A DNA stretch of 64,000 bases. Source: Planctomycetota bacterium (lineage in GTDB: Bacteria; Planctomycetota; UBA1135; UBA2386). A program made the translations under genes and the position numbers. The stretch spans positions 1-64,000 of the forward strand of contig JADLFX010000002.1 in NCBI GenBank assembly GCA_020849665.1, read 5' to 3'. The notes beneath the pieces were generated by a model, which worked only from the letters and a program-made list of their open reading frames with translations, searched no databases and was not told where the DNA came from. Shown one piece after another: positions 43,583 through 51,550 of the stretch (the first letter of the stretch is position 1; each line of letters begins with the position of its first letter).

Positions 43583-46228
43583 ATGACCCCGACCCGCCAT
43601 CCTCGCCGCACCACGGCCTCCGGCCGGGCCGGGGCCCGCTGCGCCGGCACGCTCTTCGCCGCGCTGCTCATGGCCGCCGCAGCGGCGCAGGACGAGCCGC
43701 ACTTCCCGCGCAGCCTCGACCCCATGGGGGTCGTGCTGGACGAGAACGGCAAGCCGGTCGAGGGGGCCAGCGTGCGCCTGGTCTGGACCACGCCACGCTT
43801 CGGCACCGGTCACTTCGGACGTGCCATCGCCGCCGTGCTGCGCGCACAGCCGTTCTTCGCCCTGCACACCGCGCGGGACGGCACCTTCGTCCTGCCCCTC
43901 ACCCGCGACCAGCGCCACCTGCCGTTCCAGAACGACCAGCTCGCGCTCGTGGTGACCAAGGAGGGCCACCGCACCTGGGCCGAGGCGATCCCCTCGCTGC
44001 ACGCCTACCTGGGCTCGCGCGTCGTGCTGCCGCGGCTGCGTCCGGAGGACGCGCTGGTGTTGCGGGTGCGCAGGCCTGCGCCGGGCATGCGCCTGCTCCT
44101 AGAGCGCTCGCCGGGGCCGCTGCGCTGGATCGCCGACGTGCCGGTGCCGGAGAGCGGCGAGGTGCGGCTCGCCGAGGGCGGCGTGCCCCAGCCGGGCATG
44201 CTGCCGAGCTTCACCCAGCTCCAGACGCTCTCGCTCGACGCCCACCTGCTGGCGGCGGGTCCCGCACCGGACTCCACGCCGCTCCTGCCGCTGCCCGTGG
44301 AGCAACCCGTGCCGCCCACGGACAAGGCCGCCGACCCGGGCGACACCGAGGTGACGGTGCGCGGCCCGGACGGCGCGCCGCCGCGCGCCCTGCGCTCGCT
44401 GCGGCGCGGACCCGACGGCGTCCTGCGCTGGTTCGCGGAGCCCGCGGCGAAGGTGGCCCGACAACCGCGCAACGAGCTCGTGGCACTCGTGGCCGCGGGC
44501 ACCGTGGCCGCGTACCTGCCCGGTACCGAGGTCGAAGTGCGGGGGGTCGGCAAGGGACCCGCCGCGCTGCGCGTGGTCGACGACCGAGGCCGGGCGCTGG
44601 CGGGGGCGCGGGCGGAGCTGCACCCGCTGGAGCGCCTCCCGGCCCCGAACGAAGCGGTGCTGCATCCGCCGCTGCGCACCTGGGTCGCGGACGCCGAGGG
44701 CCGCATCGCGTGCGCGGACGCATTCCCGGCCGAGCCCTGCTTCCTGCGCGTCGTGCACCCCGGCAACGGCGAGCGGCTCGTGCCCGAACCGCGCGCCTTG
44801 GCCGACGATGCCCCGATCGCCCTCGCCCAGAGCGCCACTGCACCCCTCACGCTCTGCGTGCTCGGCGGCGACGGCGGACCGCTGGCCGGCGCGTCCGTGT
44901 TCCTGAGCGACGAGGCCAGCGCCGGCGATTCCTGCGCCGAGCGTCTGGTCACCGACGACAAGGGCTACCTGCGCCTCGCCGCAGTCAACGTGGGCGCGTG
45001 CACCGTCGTGGTGCGTGCCGACGGGCACCGGCAGGGCCGCAGCACCCTGCGCATCGCGCACGGCACCGACAACGCCACATCGATCCAGCTCGAGGCCGCG
45101 GTCGATGTGGCGGCGTGGCTGCGCGACGAAGCCGGCGGCGCGGTGCCGTTCGGCACGCTCTACGTCCAGGCCCTGCAGGGCTGGCAGACCGCCGACTCCG
45201 AGGGCCGCCTGTGGCTGCGCGACGTTCCGCGCGGCAGGCCGCTGGTGGCGCACACGCAGCGCGGGCAGGTGCAGCTCGCTGAATCGGAGGAGGTCCAGGC
45301 CCTGACCACCGCCGGCGGCGGTTGGTTCGTGCTGATCAGCGGCGAGGAAGTGGGGGTGCAGAGCCTGGCCAGGATCTGGTCGCGCGGTTCGTCGAGCACG
45401 GGCTTCGGCGGTGCCGGCCAGCGCGGGCGGGCCTTCCTGGTGCGCTGCGAGGGGCCGTTCGACGGCACCGTGTTCGTGCGCGGCACCAACGGCTTCGCCG
45501 TCGCGGTCCCGATGGCGGAGATCGAGGCCGGCCTGCGCAGCGGCGTGGCTCCGAGGATCGACCGCAGCCGCATCGTCCGGCGCGTGCCGGTGGAGATCCG
45601 CGGGGCCGGCGACCGCAGCGAGGGCTTCGCCGCGGTCCCGCTCCTCGATCGCAACTGGAACGCGCTGCTGACCTCGATCTACTCGGGTCCCACGCCCCTG
45701 GAGCGCGGCCAGGACGGGCGCTTCTATCTGCCGCTGCGCGATCGGCGCGCGTGGTTCGTCGAGATCCAGCATCCGGCGTTCAAGCCGGCCCGGCTCGAGG
45801 TGCCGGAGGCGCCCAAGGAGGGCGAGGCCGAGGTACCCGTGACCGTGGAGGTCGAGGGCGGCACGCAGGTCGTGCTCGAACTGAAGGTGGCCGGCGCACC
45901 CCGCGTCGGCTGGTGGAACCTGAGCGTCAACCGCGCGAACCGCGGGACGATCCTGCAGCAGAACACCCAGGAGCCGCCGCCCTTCGAGAAGCGCGGCGAT
46001 CAGCACGTGGTGCGGATCCGGATGCCCTACGCGCTGGAACCAGGCGAGTACCAGGTGCAATGGAACTTCCAGAGCGCGGGCAACGGCAACCGCACGTTCC
46101 GCGTGGACGGCCCGGGAACGCTCGTGGTCCAGCTCCGCCCGGAGGCGGAGGAGCAGGCCGGCCCCGCGCCTGCGGACCAGACGGCACCGGCCAGGGTCCC
46201 TGCGTCCCGGCCGGCCGGGAAACGCTGA
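43583..46228 (+). CDS. exported carboxypeptidase-regulatory-like multidomain protein
   Basis: The protein has 881 residues from ATG 43583, 38 bp after the propeller gene, so probably co-transcribed. A signal peptide ends near LLMAAAAAQ. Repeated beta-sandwich units of the carboxypeptidase regulatory (CarboxypepD_reg) type follow: DPMGVVLDENGKPVEGASVR, LRVVDDRGRALAGARAEL, LCVLGGDGGPLAGASVFL, VAAWLRDEAGGAVPFGTLYV; each has the D-x-x-G-x-P-L-x-G-A-x-V signature. The C-terminal 300 residues are further beta strands ending in a proline-rich tail. There is no enzyme motif. It is likely a surface or periplasmic structural protein with a transthyretin-like fold. Confidence 0.75.
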   Translation: MTPTRHPRRTTASGRAGARCAGTLFAALLMAAAAAQDEPHFPRSLDPMGVVLDENGKPVEGASVRLVWTTPRFGTGHFGRAIAAVLRAQPFFALHTARDGTFVLPLTRDQRHLPFQNDQLALVVTKEGHRTWAEAIPSLHAYLGSRVVLPRLRPEDALVLRVRRPAPGMRLLLERSPGPLRWIADVPVPESGEVRLAEGGVPQPGMLPSFTQLQTLSLDAHLLAAGPAPDSTPLLPLPVEQPVPPTDKAADPGDTEVTVRGPDGAPPRALRSLRRGPDGVLRWFAEPAAKVARQPRNELVALVAAGTVAAYLPGTEVEVRGVGKGPAALRVVDDRGRALAGARAELHPLERLPAPNEAVLHPPLRTWVADAEGRIACADAFPAEPCFLRVVHPGNGERLVPEPRALADDAPIALAQSATAPLTLCVLGGDGGPLAGASVFLSDEASAGDSCAERLVTDDKGYLRLAAVNVGACTVVVRADGHRQGRSTLRIAHGTDNATSIQLEAAVDVAAWLRDEAGGAVPFGTLYVQALQGWQTADSEGRLWLRDVPRGRPLVAHTQRGQVQLAESEEVQALTTAGGGWFVLISGEEVGVQSLARIWSRGSSSTGFGGAGQRGRAFLVRCEGPFDGTVFVRGTNGFAVAVPMAEIEAGLRSGVAPRIDRSRIVRRVPVEIRGAGDRSEGFAAVPLLDRNWNALLTSIYSGPTPLERGQDGRFYLPLRDRRAWFVEIQHPAFKPARLEVPEAPKEGEAEVPVTVEVEGGTQVVLELKVAGAPRVGWWNLSVNRANRGTILQQNTQEPPPFEKRGDQHVVRIRMPYALEPGEYQVQWNFQSAGNGNRTFRVDGPGTLVVQLRPEAEEQAGPAPADQTAPARVPASRPAGKR

Positions 46229-46233
46229 TCAGC
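46224..46233. other. palindrome joining two convergent stop codons
   Basis: GCTGATCAGC is a perfect 10-bp palindrome. Its centre, TGATCA, is the stop of the rightward gene (46226-46228) directly followed by the complement of the leftward stop (46229-46231), so the convergent genes have no spacer. Confidence 0.8.
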
Positions 46234-47947
46234 CGGGGAAGATCACGCCCAGCGCCTGCAGGTGCGCGCGCAGCAGGTCCACCTGCTCCGCGTCATGGTC
46301 GGCGGCCGCGCGGCAGTAGAGGTACCACGAGTGCGCGAGCGGCGTGGCGCGCACCGCGGCGGAGACGTGCAGCGCGTACCAGGGCAGCGCCGCTGCGGGA
46401 CCCTCGGCCGCCAACACCTCCGCGCCGCGCCGTTCGGACTCGGCTGCGAGTCGCTCCCGGATGGCGCGCCAATCGCCACCCTCGGGCACGATCTCGCGCG
46501 CCGCGGCCAGGAGCCCGCGCAGCGATACGGCGTCCTCCTGCTGCGCCGCGGGCAGGTCGCCGGGCAGGGCGGTGAGCGCCGCGGTGGCCTCCGGGAAGCG
46601 GCCCTGGAACACCAGCTCGTAGGCGCGGTCCAGCGGCCGCAGGCGCACCTGCGCGTAGGCGCAGCAGACCAGGGCGACGATCCCCAGAGCCGCCAGGACG
46701 CCGCGCAGCCGGCGGCCGCGCTGCTCGAACGCCTGCAGGTAGCCGGGTTCCGACTCGCAGCGCAGGAGATGGGCGATGCGCCGCTCCTCGCTCGGGTGGC
46801 GGAGCGAGTTGCGCTGCGCGCTGGTGGGCCAGAGATCGCCGACGCGCCGCAGGGCGTCGATCACCGCCCCGGCGCCGCCCAACGCCTGGGCCGAGAGCGT
46901 GTCGGCCTCGTACTCGAAGCGGTGTGCCAGCACGCGCAACGTCAGGATCCCCGCCGCCACCGCGCCGCCCAGGCCGAGCCACTGCGTTCGGCCTGCGGCA
47001 TCCGTGACGCCGAGGAGCAGGACCGGATGCACCAGCAACACCGGCAGGACGACGAACACCAGGAGCAGGAGCAGCGGATGGCCCGCGCGGGCGTGCCCCA
47101 CCTCGTGGGCGACCACGCCGCGCAGCGCGCGCGGATCCAGCAGTGCGAGCAGCCCGTCGGTGAGCACGAGGTAGCGCGGCCAGCGCAACGGCCCCACCAG
47201 GGCCGCGTTCACCAGCCGGTGCCCGGTGCGCATCTGCAGCACCGCGCCCGGGGCGAAGCCGAGCGCGCGGGCCGCCTCGTGGATCGGGGCGCGCAGGTGC
47301 GCGGGCAGGATGCGCGTCGTGGGCAGGACCACCCGGAACGCCAGCGGCAGGAGGAGCGCGAGCACGGCGAGCATCAGGGCGAACCCCACCACCATCCCCA
47401 GCGCGGTCGCGTGGAAGAACAGTTCCAGGCCGCGGTGCAGGTACACGAGGTCGAGCGCGCCGGCGAAGAGCACGACCGGCACGCAGACGAATGCGATCAG
47501 CGGCAGACGGCCCGTGCCGAGGAGCGGCGTGGCCAGCCCCGCGACCTCGAGCCAGCGGGCGGCGCGCCGCTCGGCGTAGCGCATCCAGGTCTCCATCGCC
47601 AGGAGCGGCACCAGCAGGATCGTGAGCTGCGCGAGGTGCGACTCCGGTCCGACCTCGCGCGCGAACTCGTGCAGGCCGCCGACGTCGAGCAGCGCGAAGT
47701 ACACCGCCGGCACCGCGAGGTTCTGCACCCACACCAGCGCGCGCAGGCTCCCCATCGGCGACCGGCGCACCAGGATCTGGTGGCGGATCCGCCGCGCGAG
47801 GAAGCGCGTGAGCAGCCAGGGCACCAGCACGAGGGGCAGGCAGGGAAGCAACGCCTGGGTGGTGCGTGCTCCGGGCAGGGCCGGATGCACGACGTCGAAC
47901 ACCAGGACCAGCGCCAGCCCGAGCAGGAACGAGAGCGGGATGCCCAA
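46229..47947 (-). CDS. M48-family membrane metalloprotease
   Basis: The protein has 572 residues. The only upstream start in frame is TTG 47947; the next ATG lies well inside the membrane part. At least five membrane segments surround a zinc peptidase domain with H-E-x-x-H at His281, Glu282 and His285 (VVAHEVGHARAGH) and the distal Glu in FEYEADTLSA, the HtpX/Oma1 signature. The segments LVLTDGLLALLDPRALRGVV and RHPSEERRIAHLL are typical. The last 150 residues, after one more helix, form a helical domain outside the membrane. It lies downstream of the TPR, SDR and LemA genes; LemA and M48 proteases are frequently linked in bacteria and act in membrane-protein quality control. Confidence 0.9.
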   Translation of the reverse strand: MGIPLSFLLGLALVLVFDVVHPALPGARTTQALLPCLPLVLVPWLLTRFLARRIRHQILVRRSPMGSLRALVWVQNLAVPAVYFALLDVGGLHEFAREVGPESHLAQLTILLVPLLAMETWMRYAERRAARWLEVAGLATPLLGTGRLPLIAFVCVPVVLFAGALDLVYLHRGLELFFHATALGMVVGFALMLAVLALLLPLAFRVVLPTTRILPAHLRAPIHEAARALGFAPGAVLQMRTGHRLVNAALVGPLRWPRYLVLTDGLLALLDPRALRGVVAHEVGHARAGHPLLLLLVFVVLPVLLVHPVLLLGVTDAAGRTQWLGLGGAVAAGILTLRVLAHRFEYEADTLSAQALGGAGAVIDALRRVGDLWPTSAQRNSLRHPSEERRIAHLLRCESEPGYLQAFEQRGRRLRGVLAALGIVALVCCAYAQVRLRPLDRAYELVFQGRFPEATAALTALPGDLPAAQQEDAVSLRGLLAAAREIVPEGGDWRAIRERLAAESERRGAEVLAAEGPAAALPWYALHVSAAVRATPLAHSWYLYCRAAADHDAEQVDLLRAHLQALGVIFPG

Positions 47948-47957
47948 GCGTTCGCGA

Positions 47958-48968
47958 TCAGTCCTTGGCCTTCGCCGGCGGGAAGGCGACCTTCACGAGC
48001 TCGGCGAAGCGCGGCCGCACGCGCACCGCGGCGAGGTCGGGGTCTTCGTCGAAGAGCCTGCGCTCGACCTTCACCGATGGATCGACGTGCGGATCGGCCT
48101 GGCCCTTGGCGCAGCGTTCCAGTTCGGCCAGCGCGCCCTCGAGGTCGCCCGCGAGGCTCAGGCAGCAGGCGGCGTTGTAGTAGGCGCTGGGAGTCGGTGG
48201 CATCTGTGCGGCCTCCGAGCCGCGCAGGAAGCGGCGGTGGTGCTCGGCCGCGGCAGGGTACTCCCGCAGGTTGTAGTGCAGGTCGGCCAGCGCGAAGTGC
48301 GCCTCGAGCGCGGCCTGCGGCTCCTTGCCCGCGGCGGCCTTGGCGAGCTCGTCGAGCCGGCCCTGGACCAGCTCGCGATCGCCCCACTGCGCCAGCGCGT
48401 AGGCGAGCTGCACGCGGAGTTCCTCGGGCTCCTCGCGCGTGTCGAGGGCGATGGTCTTGAGCTTCTTTAGCGCGTCGGCGCCAGGACCCTTGGGGAAGAG
48501 ATCGCGGAGCGCGGGCACGAGCTGGGCGCGGTGGTCGTCGCGGTACCAGTCCGGCGTGTCGACGACGAGCTTGAGGAAGAGGCTGCCGACGTGCGGCTGC
48601 AGCGGCGCGAGCGGCGCGTATTGCCCCGCGTACACCATGCCGCTCTTGCGCTGCGCCTCCAGCCAACCGAGGACGAAGTGCGTGAACAACGCGTTGAGGC
48701 CGCGCACGCGCCGGTCCTCGGCGTCCTTGCCGTCGCCGAGCGCCGCGATCGCGCTGGACAGCTCGGCGATGCCTTCCGCCTGGGCCCGCAGCAGGGCGAG
48801 GCTTGCCTGGTCGCGGAGCTTCAGGTCACGCTGCTCGGAGGCGAGCCAGGCCTCGACCGCACGGCGGGCGGCGGCCCTGGGCGTGTCCTTGTCCTGTGCC
48901 GGGGCCTGGGCGCCGAGCGGTGCGACGAGCAGGGCAGCGAGAGTCGGTACGAGGAGCGGGCGGTGCAT
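47958..48968 (-). CDS. exported TPR-like protein
   Basis: The protein has 336 residues from ATG 48968, with GGAGG about 8 nt upstream, and signal peptide MHRPLLVPTLAALLVAPLGAQ. It is mostly helical with degenerate TPR pairs (LEAHFALADLHYNLREYPAAAEHHRRFL, SAYYNAACCLSLAGDLEGALAEL) and ends LAAVRVRPRFAELVKVAFPP, a motif common at the end of TPR proteins that measure or report loads. The stop lies 10 bp before the start of the M48 protease gene, so the two are co-transcribed, and the TPR protein may present substrates or be its partner. No enzyme motif is visible. Confidence 0.75.
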   Translation of the reverse strand: MHRPLLVPTLAALLVAPLGAQAPAQDKDTPRAAARRAVEAWLASEQRDLKLRDQASLALLRAQAEGIAELSSAIAALGDGKDAEDRRVRGLNALFTHFVLGWLEAQRKSGMVYAGQYAPLAPLQPHVGSLFLKLVVDTPDWYRDDHRAQLVPALRDLFPKGPGADALKKLKTIALDTREEPEELRVQLAYALAQWGDRELVQGRLDELAKAAAGKEPQAALEAHFALADLHYNLREYPAAAEHHRRFLRGSEAAQMPPTPSAYYNAACCLSLAGDLEGALAELERCAKGQADPHVDPSVKVERRLFDEDPDLAAVRVRPRFAELVKVAFPPAKAKD

Positions 48969-48986
48969 CGCGAAGCCTCCGCCGTC

Positions 48987-48992
48987 ACTCTA
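48987..48992 (-). promoter_or_regulatory. putative -10 element of the TPR/M48 pair
   Basis: Read leftward the bases are GGCGTAGAGTGACGG; TAGAGT fits the TA-n-n-n-T pattern and is 18 nt before the ATG, with GGAGG between. No -35 is clear. Confidence 0.3.
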
Positions 48993-49033
48993 CGCCGGCC
49001 GCGAGTCGGGAGAAGGCGCGCCGGACGGTCGGC

Positions 49034-49759
49034 TCAAACGACGCGGTGCACCGCGCCGGAACCGGGCAGGGTGCCCAGGGCCGCGGCGGCCAGGGCATCG
49101 ACCACGCGCGCGAGCGGCACGAGGGTGCTGCGCTCGATCCCGGGCATGGCCCTGCGGTTGGCCTCGGTGTCGAGGGTTCCGGGGGCGATGACCGCCACGC
49201 GGATCCCTTCGGGCGCGAGCTCGGCGTGGAGGGTCTCCGCGTATGCGTGCAGGGCGGACTTGGCGGCCAGATAGAGGGAGAGTCCGGGCACGGCCTTCCC
49301 GACCACGGCCGCACCGGTGAACACCAGCCCGCCCCCGCCCCGGCGGCGCAGCGCCGGCAGCACGGCGCGCACCAGGGTGTGCGTGGCCAGCAGGTTGGCG
49401 TCGAGCAGGTCGAGCAGTGCCTCCGGTCGGTCCTGGCCGGCAGGGGCGTGCAGGAAGGCGCCAGCCGTGGAGATCAGCGCGGTGAGCGGTCCGAGCGAAT
49501 CCTGGACACCCTTCACGAAGCCCGCTGCCGCTTCTCCGTCACCAGGTGGCACCAGACCGACGAGGGCCTGCTCCTTCGGCAGGGTCGCGGCGAGGGGAGC
49601 GATCTGACGCTCGCGGCGCACGGCGAGTCCGACCTTCGCCCCGCCGGACAGGAGATGGCGCACGAGGGCCTCGCCCAGGGCGCCGGTCGCGCCGACCAGG
49701 AGGAAGCTCTTGCCGCGCAGGCTCGTGGAGGAGGAGGAACCGTCTGCGTTCACGGGCAT
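49034..49759 (-). CDS. short-chain dehydrogenase/reductase
   Basis: The protein has 241 residues from ATG 49759; a TTG four codons upstream is less likely. The Rossmann nucleotide motif is VGATGALGEA (about 22-31), with basic VRRER after beta-2, suggesting NADP(H). Active-site residues are present: a Y-x-x-x-K pair at Tyr163 and Lys167 (LYLAAKSAL), while the usual catalytic Ser region reads VFTGAAVVG, where Thr148 may substitute. LISTAGAFLHAP is the N-A-G-like segment with S-T-A-G instead of N-A-G. The substrate is unknown. It sits between LemA and the TPR/M48 genes on the same strand, but gaps of 65 and 174 bp make a shared transcript only possible. Confidence 0.85.
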   Translation of the reverse strand: MPVNADGSSSSTSLRGKSFLLVGATGALGEALVRHLLSGGAKVGLAVRRERQIAPLAATLPKEQALVGLVPPGDGEAAAGFVKGVQDSLGPLTALISTAGAFLHAPAGQDRPEALLDLLDANLLATHTLVRAVLPALRRRGGGGLVFTGAAVVGKAVPGLSLYLAAKSALHAYAETLHAELAPEGIRVAVIAPGTLDTEANRRAMPGIERSTLVPLARVVDALAAAALGTLPGSGAVHRVV

Positions 49760-49933
49760 GCGGTCGAACAAGGGAGGGAAACGGACCCGTCAACGCAGAC
49801 GTGCGGGAATGCATGCAATCTGCGTGCCGGGGGCGAGGAACACCGTGCGGCGCGACGGCGGCGTCGGCCCGCCGTCGCTCCCGGCGCGCGGACGTCGAGG
49901 GCGCGCATCACGGGACCCGGCGCGCGCGGCGCG

Positions 49934-50485
49934 TCAGAACTTCACCTGCACGGCCTTGCGCTCGGCGGCGTCCTCGACCTCGAAGTACTCCGCCATCTTG
50001 AACGCGAACATGCCCGCGACCATCACGCCGGGGAACTGCTCGAGCTTGTTGTTGTAGCGCATCACCGCGTCGTTGTAGGCCTGCCGGGCGAAGCCGATCT
50101 TGTTCTCGGTGGCCGTGAGCTCTTCCTGCAACGAGAGCATGTTCTGGTTGGCCTTGAGGTCCGGATACGCCTCGCTCACCGCGAAGAGCGAACGCAGCGT
50201 CTGGGTGAGCTGGTTCTCGGCCTTGGCGTGCTCGGCCACCGACTTGGCGTCGATCGCCACCTGGCGGGCGCGGATCACCGCCTCGAGGGTCTCCTTCTCG
50301 TGTTTGAGATAGCCCTTGCAGGTCTCGACCAGATTCGGGATCAGGTCGTAGCGGCGCTTGAGCTGGACATCGATCTGGCTCCACGAGTTCTTGGTCTCGT
50401 TGCGCGCCGTGACCAGCCCGTTGTAGATCCCCACGAGGATCAGCACGAGCAGGACGACAACGCCGAGGATGATCAGGCCGGTCAC
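49934..50485 (-). CDS. lemA: LemA family protein
   Basis: The protein has 183 residues. GTG 50485 is the start because AAGGAG lies 8 nt upstream and translation begins with the single membrane helix TGLIILGVVVLLVLILVGIYNGLV. LemA hallmarks follow: NETKNSWSQIDVQLKRRYDLIPNLVE as successive motifs, KGYLKHEKETLEAVIRAR, LFAVSEAYPDLKANQNML, LTATENKIGFARQAYNDAVM and YNNKLEQFPG. The protein has one helix in the inner membrane with a helical-bundle domain outside the cytoplasm. The LemA function is unsettled; it associates with membrane proteases such as M48 family members, one of which is encoded 2 kb downstream. Confidence 0.96.
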   Translation of the reverse strand: MTGLIILGVVVLLVLILVGIYNGLVTARNETKNSWSQIDVQLKRRYDLIPNLVETCKGYLKHEKETLEAVIRARQVAIDAKSVAEHAKAENQLTQTLRSLFAVSEAYPDLKANQNMLSLQEELTATENKIGFARQAYNDAVMRYNNKLEQFPGVMVAGMFAFKMAEYFEVEDAAERKAVQVKF

Positions 50486-50646
50486 GGCGGACTCCTTGGT
50501 AGAGGTGTGCCCCGGGTCAGGGGACGGGCGGCATAGCGGGCCGCCCGGGTGAGGATTCGCGAAACGGGCCGCCTGGGAGGTCAGTGCCGCGGTGCCGGGT
50601 GGCCGGCGCGGGCCGGTCCGGGTCCGAGCGGGGAGCGGTGCGACCT

Positions 50647-51465
50647 TCAGTCGGGGATGTCCGTTTCGCCGGCGAAGACGGTACGGGCGGGTCCTTCCAG
50701 GACAAGGTTCTGCCCGTCGCGAAGCACGTGGAGCGTGCCGCCGCGCAGGCGGACGGCCACGCGCGGGCCGCTGGCCCTGCCCGTCACCCAGGCGGCCTGG
50801 GCCGCGACGGTGGCGCCGCTGCCGCAGGCGAGGGTCTCGCCGCTGCCGCGCTCGAACGTGCGCTGGTAGAGGGCATCCGTGCCGGTGACGCGCACGAATT
50901 CCACGTTCACTCCGCCGGGGAAGGGTGCCGCGCGCTGGAACGCGGCGCCCACCTCGGCCACCGGGAGGGTCTCGGGATCCTCGCTCGTGAAGACCACCGC
51001 GTGCGGGTTGCCGGCGTCGCCGGCGTGGTAGTGCCAGGTGCGGCCATGGGCGTCGAGGGCCGCCGGCTCGGCGGCGACGCGCACGCGCTCCATGGCCACC
51101 TGCGCGCCGACCACCACGCCCTGGGCGTCGCGCAGGAGGCGCACCGCCCGCACGCCGGAGTCGGTCTCGACGCGGAGCGCGTCGCGCCGGCCATGGCCGT
51201 GGTCGTGCCAGAGCTTGGCGAGGCAGCGGATGCCGTTGCCACACATCGCGCCGCGCGAGCCGTCGGCGTTCCACATCCACATCCGTGCGTCGGCCAGCGT
51301 GCTCGGTGCGAGCACGATCAGTCCGTCGCCGCCGATGCCGAAGTGGCGGTCGGCGAGCCGGCGCGCCAGCTCGGCGCCGAGCTCGAGCGGGAACGGCGCC
51401 TGCAGGGCGTCGACGTACACGTAGTCGTTGCCCGCGCCTTCCATCTTGGTGAACGGGAGTCGCAT
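50647..51465 (-). CDS. dapF: diaminopimelate epimerase
   Basis: The protein has 272 residues from ATG 51465, normal length for the family. It converts LL- to meso-diaminopimelate, the last step before lysine and the cross-linking residue of peptidoglycan; a planctomycete with dapF is consistent with a peptidoglycan wall. The two catalytic cysteines are present: Cys75 in AMCGNGIRC and Cys214 in TLACGSGATVA. Other family motifs are FTKMEGAGNDYVYVD, HFGIGGDGLI, MWNADGSRG, NPHAVVF and VNVEFV. It is cytoplasmic. The nearest upstream same-strand gene, across repeat copy F, is the beta-CASP nuclease; no other lysine genes are nearby. Confidence 0.97.
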   Translation of the reverse strand: MRLPFTKMEGAGNDYVYVDALQAPFPLELGAELARRLADRHFGIGGDGLIVLAPSTLADARMWMWNADGSRGAMCGNGIRCLAKLWHDHGHGRRDALRVETDSGVRAVRLLRDAQGVVVGAQVAMERVRVAAEPAALDAHGRTWHYHAGDAGNPHAVVFTSEDPETLPVAEVGAAFQRAAPFPGGVNVEFVRVTGTDALYQRTFERGSGETLACGSGATVAAQAAWVTGRASGPRVAVRLRGGTLHVLRDGQNLVLEGPARTVFAGETDIPD

Positions 51466-51503
51466 CGCGCGGGGGGCATTGTGCCGCGCGGCGCGGCCGG
51501 CGT

Positions 51504-51550
51504 GCTACGCCGGCGTAACGCGACCGTCGAGATTGCTCAGAGTCGCTTCC
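51504..51550 (+). repeat. dispersed 48-bp repeat, copy F
   Basis: GCTACGCCGGCGTAACGC, core at 51522-51544 (GACCGTCGAGATTGCTC, AGAGTC), then GCTTCC. It lies 25 kb from the other copies, between dapF and the nuclease gene, and on the other strand provides the final CGA CTC TGA of the nuclease gene. Confidence 0.85.
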
